Assembly (NCBI RefSeq): GCF_001412655.1
Contig: NZ_CP012996.1
Location: 3,968,001 to 4,032,000 of the forward strand
Reading direction: 5' to 3'
Length of the DNA: 64,000 nucleotides
Source of the DNA: Pedobacter sp. PACM 27299
Lineage (GTDB): Bacteria > Bacteroidota > Bacteroidia > Sphingobacteriales > Sphingobacteriaceae
Program-made: the position numbers and the translations under genes
Notes under the pieces: model-generated
The model's database searches: none
What the model was told of the DNA's origin: nothing
The model's input: the letters and a program-made list of their open reading frames with translations, nothing else
Shown here: positions 25,901-33,983 of the stretch, in pieces
Position numbering within the stretch: position 1 is the stretch's first letter
Layout: each line of letters opens with the position of its first letter

Positions 25901-27176
25901 GTCTTAGACTAATATAGGACTCAATAAGCTTCGGCCTGGAGATGACAACGTCAGGATTGATCATAAGGCTCTTACCAATCATTTCTAGATAAAATGGATT
26001 TTGGATAATATCTCTGAACCGCCAAAAATCGAATTCCTTTAGTCCGATCAGATCGATACTAAATTTGTTATACAAAAAGCGAACTGCTCCACCTTCGGAC
26101 ACCCCGTTTAGGAAATATGGCTCAAGATTTTCTATTACCTTGATGTATTTTAGATAAATATTGGTTCGGCAGCTGACTACGAACTTAATCGAGCCTTCAT
26201 CTAAATACTGTCTTTTTTCAGAGGAAAACCTCCTGAGTTTATTGGTGAAATCTGCTATATCGTAAATCTCGTCGATACCGTCCAAAATAACTACCAATGA
26301 ACCTATATTCTGAAAATTATCAGGTAAAAGATCCTCGATTGACATTCCAGAATTAAAGTCCCTTAGTCTTTCATATTTCGGAATATGCATACTTAGCTCC
26401 CTATTTTCCCACAGTTCAACCGCAAAATCCTTCAACTCACTGGTCTTCCCATAGCCGGGATTTCCCAGTAGGACCACACCCCATTTAGAAGAAGTCAGGA
26501 CGTCAATTAAAAATTTCTGTTCATTCTCTTCCCATTGGTAAACATCCTCCTCATTTTCAGACCTCAGCGTCCTTTTGATGTGATGCCGATCCTTAACAAT
26601 ATCGCCGATAAAGAGATGTCTGTGAGATTCATCGATGACTATTTTTTTAAGATTTTTATCGGAAAAGAGCAGCTTTTCAAACTTAGCTAATAACCGTTGC
26701 CTACGTTCATCTTCTACAGGTTCAGTCTCAAGTTTATAAATTGGTTGATAAAGTTCTGGATATAAAGAGAAGTATTCCTTTACGAAAGCATTGGGTGTAA
26801 GAAATTCTACTGGACAAGTATCTGAAAGCACTTCATAAAAGCCCGCTAGTTTTAGATCCTCGTTAGGATTAGAAAAATCCCTATAAGGCGAAATAAATAA
26901 TAACAGGTCTATCTTTTTATGGGTGGAAATTATATGTGGGATTTTCTCCATTGCATCAGCATGATTCAGCTGCGAAGAATAATCCTTGCATTCGACGTAA
27001 ATACAGAGGTGCCGAAAATATTTGTCAACGACAACGACAGCATTGTCATAACCATCCTGTGTGCCAGAATTTTGGTTCCTGGACCTAACTACTTCGTAGC
27101 CTAATTCTTCTAAAATGTTCTCTAAAAATAACTTGGCAAGCCTTTCGAAATCTGCTCCCTTTTTAATTGCGCACAT
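22944..27176 (-). CDS. PD-(D/E)XK nuclease-NACHT STAND protein, predicted antiviral NTPase
   Basis: A 1410-residue protein from ATG at 27176, chosen because a promoter box at 27209-27216 lies downstream of the longer ATG at 27227. Residues 1-130 are an Mrr-like PD-(D/E)XK nuclease (D41, then E62-x-K64 in YVECKDY). A NACHT-type NTPase follows with Walker A GNPGYGKTS (about 237-245) and Walker B VVILDGIDEI (about 296-304). The last 900 residues are helical, repeat-like and probably sense the trigger. This matches antiviral STAND proteins that oligomerise on a phage protein and cut DNA. The target is unknown. Confidence 0.8.
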   Translation of the reverse strand: MCAIKKGADFERLAKLFLENILEELGYEVVRSRNQNSGTQDGYDNAVVVVDKYFRHLCIYVECKDYSSQLNHADAMEKIPHIISTHKKIDLLLFISPYRDFSNPNEDLKLAGFYEVLSDTCPVEFLTPNAFVKEYFSLYPELYQPIYKLETEPVEDERRQRLLAKFEKLLFSDKNLKKIVIDESHRHLFIGDIVKDRHHIKRTLRSENEEDVYQWEENEQKFLIDVLTSSKWGVVLLGNPGYGKTSELKDFAVELWENRELSMHIPKYERLRDFNSGMSIEDLLPDNFQNIGSLVVILDGIDEIYDIADFTNKLRRFSSEKRQYLDEGSIKFVVSCRTNIYLKYIKVIENLEPYFLNGVSEGGAVRFLYNKFSIDLIGLKEFDFWRFRDIIQNPFYLEMIGKSLMINPDVVISRPKLIESYISLRLEEDFIEKNRNDMKFSKSQQLQIANELAIAMEVMQRSELKEKEVRTILQDGWDCSKNPFLEQSSSGAWSFEHKNIQEFLTARSLSLLSFESIIELISIGSDIKKVHPSWHNVLSFLLNMSFDASTYSQLVDWLMKYDLELVFSADPGNIPEGIKNSALQTIFQNTSIEQSLWLSNISAIGALGNTEINVQYLFDKLGDSSLHVRARMSASSLLREMSLTQKFPERLEDICKQLVREFIENPDEMIYLMEDLLKLVLGNQGAHKPAIATFIIDELRDFDQREIVRPILDSINETDLDQYIDYVLEILSKAIKEKPWNHRSKYGSVVSTKERIFDLFCKVKDPVLLMRIFYYLIERHKNYELREKDINAFYVHITAVFKININDIRDKLTKVITGAVSGDKIRHFEDDLLVNLVKECHLEELIAGRLLNYASKGFMVAHFLAAILNDHLMDNIIDTYNSGKLEGDFIKSLRNITSADDIDLGIQFQSLVLNRTTYRFEVLFDKAEREKEITFNRGREQADFDMKFNKQALIIDMEKIYDYHGVQVLSYKRMEAFSEVYYKKIPLLKSINSYSKQLLSEIIYKGYEVGKGLHRNDLLTVLDVYELDRFEDIQNSLPKSDSARVIVGDVQKQEIETWCLINQQKAFDFYNGFPDDQRHTGQHTARLIFGFQKYFKFKSLNPELLLNMIWESADDDKLNLDYIEGVVPEQRLHPFIISLLEDENLSVSGQFFLYQYIQDEGLKVPVYNDRLKREIISELTIGNSYYPREMIKLFFENDTPFLEILLLEFGLDKRHSHFIPFLLDQLDKNGETSQVELFLSANHSILISEGVLKESAIISMLIKCNSKIAFALVYQKMQKKVVENEHVISGYGKSWESYSNKDAVPILLNIIDAHILGFAGKGVYDRTTTSAIRMATETLLSIAKAHDEELCLSILNDFLSMKFIWKDHDDIFYLNGFKRDIDNVTSMHLSKPYKLGQAVEMLQKYKYDLM

Positions 27177-27208
27177 TGACAGTTGTTGATATATATCGGT
27201 TATAATCG

Positions 27209-27216
27209 CAAATATA
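27209..27216 (-). promoter_or_regulatory. Minus-strand -7 box of the NACHT gene
   Basis: CAAATATA reads TATATTTG on the minus strand, 32 bp before the chosen ATG at 27176. Confidence 0.45.
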
Positions 27217-27230
27217 ACATATAACAACCA

Positions 27231-27245
27231 TGTGATGTAATCACA
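27231..27245 (-). promoter_or_regulatory. Short palindrome near the NACHT -33 region
   Basis: TGTGAT-GTA-ATCACA is a perfect 6-bp inverted repeat with a 3-bp centre. It resembles a CRP-type half-site pair, but with 5 rather than 6 bp between the TGTGA and TCACA cores. Confidence 0.35.
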
Positions 27246-27304
27246 AAGTTAGCGGTTTTTGAAAGTTCTTCGTATGCATAAAATTAACCTTTATATTTAT
27301 TGGT

Positions 27305-27466
27305 ATGTTTACAAGAAGAGAAAAACACATAAAACAAATGATGATTGATGCATTCAATCATCATTTAATTGAACGCGACACCGAGAGAGATACAAATGAG
27401 GACTTGGGCTTCATTTATAACGAGTTGAGTCCATTCACAGTTGCAGTTATTGTCACTGAGATTTGA
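27305..27466 (+). CDS. Possible 53-residue protein between defence genes
   Basis: The plus strand has an open frame of 53 residues from ATG to TGA between the NACHT gene and the zinc-hook ATPase, opposite to both. The start region (MFTRREKHIKQ) and an acidic middle look coding-like, with a hydrophobic end. No family is recognised. It could be a small regulator or antitoxin, or chance. Confidence 0.35.
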   Translation: MFTRREKHIKQMMIDAFNHHLIERDTERDTNEDLGFIYNELSPFTVAVIVTEI

Positions 27467-27514
27467 TCCTAAAATGAATTCACAATATTCGTATTAGTAA
27501 TACTAATCCATCTG

Positions 27515-29857
27515 TTAAACAGCCGGTTCAGATAGAGGGAAAAGGCGAATAGAACCGGAGCTTGTTTCAAAATAGGAACCCGATTTATCTTTCTCCGGAA
27601 AATTGCCCTTTTCGGGGCATACCAAGTGTTCAGTAAATTCATAGACCAATGTTCCAAATTCCATAACATCGTTATCTGAAACCATCGATCCGTCAAAGTT
27701 AAAATGCGCACCGACTTGATTTCTTATTGCTGCAAGTTTCTTCAGCGAGTCCAATAGAGGTTTGAGGTCTTGTTCCCGGCTCACTACCGAGTAATCATAT
27801 TTTCCAAGGTCATTCTTCTCAAACCGTTGAACCTTGAGGACCTTTTGGAGCCTGCCGGAAATGCAATCAAGCAACTCCCTGAGCACATACTCATTCCGTG
27901 GTTTCCTCGGAACCTTACAATGGTATTTAATGGAAATGAAATCAAGTACATTTTCTAGAACAGTGCCTGCAAGACTAGAGATCCTTTGCCTGTCAAAATC
28001 ACTGCTATCAAGTGCTTTTTTTAGCTCCTCCAAATCAATCTTACCATTTTGCATTCTAATACCAGTGTTGATATTCCAGTTTCTAAGTTCAACAAAATGG
28101 ACATCATGCGATGGCGCTCTGCTAAATCTGTACCTGTCTTTCCAGGGACGATAGTGTGTTGTAATCAAGATGTGTGCAAAGAAACTCACCTGATCATGGA
28201 GCAAGTCAATAAACCTGTCCAGATGAGTCTCATCAACCGACATGACTACATCATCGAGAATAAGAACGGTGTCTTTATCATTATACTTTTTCGCGAGCGC
28301 CAGGAAAATACAAATTCCCAATGTATCTAGATGTGATTCGCTATATACTGACTGAGGCGTAATGGACTCCTCAGAATAAAAATCAGCATTTAGTTCGATC
28401 GAATTTTTTACATTGGCTTTTAGGAAAAGTTTAATGCCCCCTAAACTTTCGCCGGGATGCATTTTTTGATATAAGGTCTCTACATCAGAAGAAATGGACG
28501 CCAACTCACCGTCGATAAAATCTTTCCTGCACTTTTCTACAATGGTTAGTGCATTTTCAGCAGCATTAGCTAATTTCTCAGCCTTTCCGCTTTCCTTTGT
28601 ACTGCTAACTAAGGCATTAAACTGCTGTTTGATAAGATTATGTTGATTTTTAGACTTTTCAATCTTGTCACTCTCACTTTTAAAATCAAGCATCTTAAGA
28701 TTGATTTCCGATCCTTTTATATTTAATGACTTGTATTTTTCATTATTGGTAGAAAGTACCTCAATTCCTGTCAAGACTGTTAAAAGTTTATCAACTGGAT
28801 CTAATAGTGCTTTAATGGATGGGATAAAAACATCAAGGTCTTCAATAAATGAGTCTATTTGCGTCTTCAGCGTTGCTTCAGTTTGTTCCCTAACCTTTTT
28901 TAAATCTGCAAGTGATTTTTGAGCAGACTGAAATTCTTTCATTTTTGCAATCTTATCACTAAGGGATGTCAGGAGTTCTTCCTTAATGATACCCTGATCA
29001 CATACCGGGCACTGGTCCAATTTTCCCTTACCTGAGATGTATGAATTAGCTTCAGTTAACACTTGTAATATGCTGAAATCTGCCAGTGGATTCGCCTTAT
29101 TAAGTTCTTCAATTTTAATGACCGCCGCCTTCTCCTTAGCCAGATCTACATTATATTTAACCACGGTTTTTTTTACTTCATCCCGTTTTGATACCACATT
29201 ATTCCAGTCCTTTATGAGTTGGAGGATTTTATTTTGTCGTTCAATAAGCTTCGAAATATCTTTATCAGACTCACTTTTTGCCCATAGTTTCCAGGTGGTC
29301 ATTGGACTGCCCTCTGCTTTCCAGGTATTTTCAAGTACGGTTATGGCCGCGGTAATGGTTGTCTTTAATTTTTGAAATGTTTCAGATGTTATTTTTTTTG
29401 CTTTTCGTAACTCTTCCTCGCACTTCATGATCTCGGCTACATCAATATAATCTTTAAGAACTTCGTATCTTTTGCCTGGTTCCGAATCAATGAGGTGTAT
29501 TATATGACTTCTTCTTAAGTGTCTAACACTTGGTGCGCCGCTTTCAGGAGTTTTTAAAAATGTAGAACCAGAGGAGTTTAACTTGGCTACAAAAGTCCCT
29601 TTGTCGGTATTAAGTTTTAATGAAACCTCATTTGCTGCACATCCTAAAGACTTAATGAAGCCTTTATCCGCGGAGGATTTGTCCCTAATAGAGCCAAGAT
29701 TGTCAGTGCATAATGCAATCATTGCATCCGCGATACTCGACTTACCATTTCCATTTTCACCAAAGATCATGGTAATGCTTTTAGCTGGGTTGAATTCCAG
29801 CTTTAAAGGCTGTGTAGCTCCCCGGAATTTGTTAATTTCAAGCGTTTTCAGTTTCAT
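27515..29857 (-). CDS. Zinc-hook ABC/Rad50-like ATPase with HEPN-like C-terminus
   Basis: A 780-residue protein built as Walker A GENGNGKSS (33-41), coiled coil with a zinc-hook CPVC (283-286), second coil, ABC-signature-like ESHLDTLG (507-514), Walker B VLILDD (531-536), then a 200-residue C-terminal domain with IRNQVGAH (R712, N713, H718). The last is the RNxxxxH catalytic signature of HEPN RNases. The plan resembles RloC, a DNA-damage-responsive tRNA anticodon nuclease, though orthology is unproved. Its ATG overlaps the stop of the 62-residue gene upstream (ATGA). Start with a downstream nuclease effector is the working inference. Confidence 0.72.
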   Translation of the reverse strand: MKLKTLEINKFRGATQPLKLEFNPAKSITMIFGENGNGKSSIADAMIALCTDNLGSIRDKSSADKGFIKSLGCAANEVSLKLNTDKGTFVAKLNSSGSTFLKTPESGAPSVRHLRRSHIIHLIDSEPGKRYEVLKDYIDVAEIMKCEEELRKAKKITSETFQKLKTTITAAITVLENTWKAEGSPMTTWKLWAKSESDKDISKLIERQNKILQLIKDWNNVVSKRDEVKKTVVKYNVDLAKEKAAVIKIEELNKANPLADFSILQVLTEANSYISGKGKLDQCPVCDQGIIKEELLTSLSDKIAKMKEFQSAQKSLADLKKVREQTEATLKTQIDSFIEDLDVFIPSIKALLDPVDKLLTVLTGIEVLSTNNEKYKSLNIKGSEINLKMLDFKSESDKIEKSKNQHNLIKQQFNALVSSTKESGKAEKLANAAENALTIVEKCRKDFIDGELASISSDVETLYQKMHPGESLGGIKLFLKANVKNSIELNADFYSEESITPQSVYSESHLDTLGICIFLALAKKYNDKDTVLILDDVVMSVDETHLDRFIDLLHDQVSFFAHILITTHYRPWKDRYRFSRAPSHDVHFVELRNWNINTGIRMQNGKIDLEELKKALDSSDFDRQRISSLAGTVLENVLDFISIKYHCKVPRKPRNEYVLRELLDCISGRLQKVLKVQRFEKNDLGKYDYSVVSREQDLKPLLDSLKKLAAIRNQVGAHFNFDGSMVSDNDVMEFGTLVYEFTEHLVCPEKGNFPEKDKSGSYFETSSGSIRLFPLSEPAV

Positions 29858-30042
29858 TCGGTGGGGTCGAGAGCTTTAATTTTTTTATCAAATGCGGCGA
29901 TCCAGAACTTTTCTGACATTTTCCCATCCATTAACAATTGTTGAATTTGCGGAACATTGACATCCAGAATTAATTCATTGGACAATAGCTCAGCAATAAT
30001 TTTTTCAGCAAGTGTTTGATTTGGATTTCCTGATTGCAGCAT
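29854..30042 (-). CDS. Small 62-residue partner of the zinc-hook ATPase
   Basis: A 62-residue helical protein (EKIIAELLSNELILDVNVP and KFWIAAFDKKIKAL) with no recognised family. It overlaps the ATPase gene by 4 bp (ATGA), so both are co-translated. Its own promoter box lies 20 bp upstream, so the pair is an independent transcript next to the Hachiman genes. A role as antitoxin or inhibitor that holds back the ATPase effector, or as a sensor adaptor, is inferred from size and coupling only. Confidence 0.6.
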   Translation of the reverse strand: MLQSGNPNQTLAEKIIAELLSNELILDVNVPQIQQLLMDGKMSEKFWIAAFDKKIKALDPTE

Positions 30043-30054
30043 AGAATTTAATTT

Positions 30055-30071
30055 ATTACCTCAAAGGTAAT
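30055..30071 (-). promoter_or_regulatory. Hairpin operator over the promoter of the 62-aa/ATPase pair
   Basis: ATTACC-TCAAA-GGTAAT is a 6-bp inverted repeat. On the minus strand it contains TACCTTTG (30062-30069), an exact TAnnTTTG box 20 bp before the start at 30042. Repeat and promoter coincide, so a binding protein would block transcription. Confidence 0.5.
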
Positions 30072-30182
30072 CAATCTAAAACAGACGACGTAAACTATTG
30101 ATAACTAAAATAATGAACATCTCTTACACATTTCAATACTTCGTCAAATTACACTCTCCTGCTTAAATATGCACCAATCATA

Positions 30183-32495
30183 CTAGTCATTACGGACAAA
30201 TCTGATGACCGATGCTTTTTGAACCTCAGGGACAGTTTCAATCGAACTTGCAAAAACAATCTGCTCCTCGCTGATTGATTCAATATGTTCGCTCAATACT
30301 TCAATATCCTCAAAGGACATTCCATATCTAAGCATCCAGATGGTTCTATCATTATCGGTACCAAACTTAATGTACATGGCAAGCTTGACGCCCCTTTGAT
30401 CATCGTATTTCCCTGCATATCTGGTGAAAGCAGCGTAAAAGATATCACTCAACTTAAAACCGATGAGCTTGTCGATATAATCGTATGTATCATACATGAT
30501 TAGGTCATAGGATACATCAGCTGCTTTTGTTCCTTTTTGCAAAAGGCTAAAGGAATAAAGATTCTTATTGGGTAGATCATGGTAACCCATGACGAATGCT
30601 GCTGGCAATTGATTCGCCAATTCGGGTGCCTTTCTTAATTTCCGACGCTCATGGGATTTGCTAGCATAAGAATAGCGGTACCAGCAGATCTGTTTGAAAG
30701 TCTTGCCATAAACCCTCCAAAAGATGATCTTAATCGCTGTATTAAGCACAGAGTTTTCTCCGTCCTCAAGTGGCCTACTTAAAAAGAGGGAATATAAATC
30801 CCTAAAATAAGCGTAAAAAGAAAGCCTGAAGTCCAGATCCCCACTGATTTTCTCCAATGATATAAGCTCTCCATTAACAAAAACCGCATTTAGAATCAGT
30901 TCAATAATACCATCGATACTATCGGTCGAAAGCTTTTCCAGATCCTTTTCGGTAAGATTGAACTCATCTGAATAGGTTCCTTCGAGAATTGCCTGCTTGA
31001 AATCGTTATATTCTTCATCGTGCTGCTCATCCTTTTCCAGTGCGGAAACATTATCCAAAATCTCGTCCTTTAACATAATGCCTCTGAAAGTAGACATCCT
31101 TTGAGGAGAATTCACCACCACAAATCCATAATCAAACTTTGGCTCCCGGGACGATCTTCCCGCCCTTCCTATAAGGTTTTTTACCGCAAGCGGCTTACTT
31201 CCCTCCAGTCGGTCTAAATAGACCAGATCAAACGGCATATTGATCCCCTGCTCTAGCGTGGAAGTAGCGAAACAGATTCGACAAAATCCGTCTTTGGTAA
31301 ATTTTTCGATAATCAGCCTTGTCTGAAGTGGTAGGGAGCCATGATGAATCACAATGCCGCGTTTAAGCAGGTCGAGCATTTGGGAATAGTGTTCATTATT
31401 GATTTCTGTTTCCCCTCCAGTATATTCCTTCAAGGATTGCAGATAAGTTGCGGCCTGGGCGGCGGGCATAACTGGGCAAAGATCGACATACCGCTGGAAT
31501 TCGGCTAGGAATTTCCCATTTAGTATTTTTGACTTGGGGATGTAAATTAAAACGGACCCCCCATTGGACAGCACCTTCTCTAAGGGATCAAAATTCGATA
31601 ACACCTTCGTCTTCCCCATGATTTCGGTATTTACACCGAAATGATGAAATTTTCCTGGTCCATCGTGGCACATGAACATTTGTCCAACGTTTTTTTGCAC
31701 ATACTGGATTGATTTGGAACTGCGCTCATCGAAATGATTTTTCTCGATTTGAGATTCGGGATTTTTTACGAACGGGTGTGCAAACACAAAAATGGCATCT
31801 TCGAAAGCTTTCATACAGCGCCTAACGATGCTGTCAAAATAGAGACCTCTTTTTGAATCTTCACTGCTTAGCTGAGCTTCATCGAATAGAAAGAGACCAA
31901 TTTGGAACTCATCCTTTAACTTGAAGAGTTCGCGACACCGTTCAGGAGTAACGATGAAGATGTTTTTTTTGGCATGTTTGGTATTGATCTTATCAATGAA
32001 GGTCAAGATATTTACGCTTTTATCTTGTATCCCTTGGGAAAGGGTCAGGTAATACTCATTGATCAATGCCCTTGAGGGGACGACTACTACAACATCATTT
32101 GTACTCTGGGAAATTTGCTTCATGAACACATAAGATTTCCCAGTACTGGTAGGTGCTGAGAAACTAAAACATTTATGTCCGGCAATACCTTTTATGATAT
32201 CAGCCTGTACGGGTGTATATTTATCGTGAAAAGTGTCTTGGATATACTTTCTATATTGTGTGAAGATAACCTCCTCCAGGCTGTTGGTTTCGGTTGGCTT
32301 ATAAAAGACAGCCATGTAATTTAAAATGGCAACCTTATATTGCTCAAATTCTGCCGGACGGAAACAAGCCAGATGAGAGAGGATTTCCATATCGGTAATT
32401 GAGGTCGGTCCGTTTCTATATAGATTTGCAATTACGTATTTAAAGAGCGAATCCACGTTGCCGTCACTCTTAATCTGTTTTATGACGTCCTTCAT
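30183..32495 (-). CDS. hamB: Hachiman helicase HamB
   Basis: A superfamily 2 helicase of 770 residues, started at ATG 32495 because it overlaps the HamA stop as ATGA; an alternative ATG at 32513 would add six residues. Motifs: SAPTSTGKS (Walker A), VVVVPSRAL, FLFDEAQL (DEAQ box), FATSTLEQGINMP, and LIGRAGRSS (motif VI). HamB partners of Hachiman systems monitor DNA and release or activate the HamA nuclease. The length and the HamA-first order match this family; AbpB is a closely related name. Confidence 0.85.
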   Translation of the reverse strand: MKDVIKQIKSDGNVDSLFKYVIANLYRNGPTSITDMEILSHLACFRPAEFEQYKVAILNYMAVFYKPTETNSLEEVIFTQYRKYIQDTFHDKYTPVQADIIKGIAGHKCFSFSAPTSTGKSYVFMKQISQSTNDVVVVVPSRALINEYYLTLSQGIQDKSVNILTFIDKINTKHAKKNIFIVTPERCRELFKLKDEFQIGLFLFDEAQLSSEDSKRGLYFDSIVRRCMKAFEDAIFVFAHPFVKNPESQIEKNHFDERSSKSIQYVQKNVGQMFMCHDGPGKFHHFGVNTEIMGKTKVLSNFDPLEKVLSNGGSVLIYIPKSKILNGKFLAEFQRYVDLCPVMPAAQAATYLQSLKEYTGGETEINNEHYSQMLDLLKRGIVIHHGSLPLQTRLIIEKFTKDGFCRICFATSTLEQGINMPFDLVYLDRLEGSKPLAVKNLIGRAGRSSREPKFDYGFVVVNSPQRMSTFRGIMLKDEILDNVSALEKDEQHDEEYNDFKQAILEGTYSDEFNLTEKDLEKLSTDSIDGIIELILNAVFVNGELISLEKISGDLDFRLSFYAYFRDLYSLFLSRPLEDGENSVLNTAIKIIFWRVYGKTFKQICWYRYSYASKSHERRKLRKAPELANQLPAAFVMGYHDLPNKNLYSFSLLQKGTKAADVSYDLIMYDTYDYIDKLIGFKLSDIFYAAFTRYAGKYDDQRGVKLAMYIKFGTDNDRTIWMLRYGMSFEDIEVLSEHIESISEEQIVFASSIETVPEVQKASVIRFVRND

Positions 32496-33175
32496 ATGTT
32501 TACTGCTACACAAATCAGTTCCCGAAATGCGCTTGCGGCCACATAATGGGTGTTAGCTTTGATATTTTCAATTAGTTGGGCCGTGGGGATTTTCTTCGCG
32601 GAAAATGCGGAAATATACCCTTTATGACCATTGACAAAATTTTTTTTGGAATTTTCACAGCAGAAGCGGTCAATATCGGGAAGATCACTATTGTCCTGTT
32701 TTATGTCGATAAATTCTACGATTTGTTTCAAGGATTCTCCATAGGAATTGTCCCTTGCGCTATACTTAGCTTCCCCAAAAAGTAATATTTCCTGAAGGTT
32801 TCTGGTATAAAAGTCAAACCCGTGGTTTTTCACGGATTTTTCTTTGAAGAGCTCTGCCAGGGGGATATTTAGGTATTTCATATTTTCGACAATGGTCACT
32901 CTGGCCAATTCAGATACAACATATTCACCCGAACTGCTCGTCACAGCGTCGTCGGTGGATTTGATAATGTTCTTGGCGATGTATGTAACAGATTCATCAG
33001 CGCGTTGCTGGTAGCTGCCTGCAAGATAGCCAAGATCAAAGTTGTGTATCCAAGCCATATCTGAAAGTGATTGAAGTATCTCTTTAAGAGTTATTTCAAT
33101 GTCGATCGGTTCTACCCTGAAAAAAGTAATATGGGTATCCAATTGCTGATGATCAACTATAGTATATCCTGTCAT
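32492..33175 (-). CDS. hamA: Hachiman nuclease HamA (DUF1837)
   Basis: A 227-residue protein with a PD-(D/E)XK-type fold of the DUF1837 group. Likely catalytic residues: E89 (YVVSELARV), D121 (GFDFYTRN) and E135-x-K137 (LLFGEAKYS). HamA in Hachiman cuts DNA non-specifically when freed from HamB, stopping phage spread by genome destruction. Its TGA overlaps the HamB ATG. An upstream GTAC palindrome may be its operator. The pairing with the DEAQ helicase makes the Hachiman call robust. Confidence 0.85.
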   Translation of the reverse strand: MTGYTIVDHQQLDTHITFFRVEPIDIEITLKEILQSLSDMAWIHNFDLGYLAGSYQQRADESVTYIAKNIIKSTDDAVTSSSGEYVVSELARVTIVENMKYLNIPLAELFKEKSVKNHGFDFYTRNLQEILLFGEAKYSARDNSYGESLKQIVEFIDIKQDNSDLPDIDRFCCENSKKNFVNGHKGYISAFSAKKIPTAQLIENIKANTHYVAASAFRELICVAVNI

Positions 33176-33206
33176 GGCGATTAACTAATTTAGATGGTGA
33201 GTTTGC

Positions 33207-33225
33207 GTACTATAGTACAAAGTAC
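33207..33225 (-). promoter_or_regulatory. GTAC palindrome upstream of hamA
   Basis: GTACTATAGTAC at 33207-33218 is a perfect 12-bp palindrome, and a third GTAC follows at 33222-33225. On the minus strand TACTTTG at its side is one base short of TAnnTTTG. It lies 32 bp before the hamA start, so it is an operator candidate. Confidence 0.4.
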
Positions 33226-33465
33226 AAATTTTATTGGTGAATTAGGAGATTGCCGGTTTTATCCCTAACCTGACTCACCAGGCTGCATAAACCAAAAACT
33301 TGCTCCTTATACTTCGACTCTGTCAAAACCGATCTGCCCGCCGTGTCTTTTGATTAAAGGTCGCCGCATAAATACACCCTGTTTTTGTCGTAAATAACCC
33401 CAGCGTATTTCCCTTACAACAGGCATCTTTACAATGAATAACCCAGTTTGAATTAAAACATAACT

Positions 33466-33896
33466 ATGAAGCAATTAATCCCTGAATCAACTTCAATGGA
33501 AACACTCAAGAAGCATTCAATTTTTATAAATCAGTTTTTGGCGGAGAGTTCACAAAGCTCATCCTTTTCAAGGACTTAGCAAGCGATGAATTTCAGGTAC
33601 CGGAAAATGAAGCCGATAAAATCATGCATATTTCCCTGTCTATAGAGAGGAACACCGTATTGATAGCCAATGATGTTCCGGAGTTTATGGGACGGGTAGA
33701 TGAAAACGAAAACAAGTCTAAAATATCAATTGGTGCAGAAAGCCGTTAAGAGGCAGATAGCATTTTCAACGGGCTACCGGCAGGAGGTAAAGTCGAAGGC
33801 CCCATTGGTGACAGTCCCTGGGGTACATATGCCAGAATGTTTAGAGACAAGTATGGAATTGAATGGATCGTGGAATTTGACCCAAATGACCACTAA
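33466..33896 (+). pseudogene. Decayed VOC (PhnB-like) protein gene
   Basis: Reading MKQ, then shifting one base, gives the family-typical INFNGNTQEAFNFYKSVFGG and continues to a PWGTYARMFRDKYGIEW end that fits the VOC superfamily (PhnB-like). The frame contains TGA at about 33481-33483 in place of a tyrosine-type codon and TAA at about 33751-33753 before EADSIFNGL. One frameshift and two stops show an inactive relic. Confidence 0.7.
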
Positions 33897-33983
33897 CAAA
33901 ACTAACATCAAAAGGCCATTACGAACGTGTGAAAGGAAGCTTCCTTACCCAATCGTAGCAACTCAATGATCTGCAAAATAAAA

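Noticed and set aside
26919..27104. Plus-strand frame within the NACHT gene
   Set aside because: It is antisense to the nuclease domain coding sequence.
33700..33969. 89-codon plus-strand frame
   Set aside because: It is an out-of-frame reading of the VOC pseudogene.
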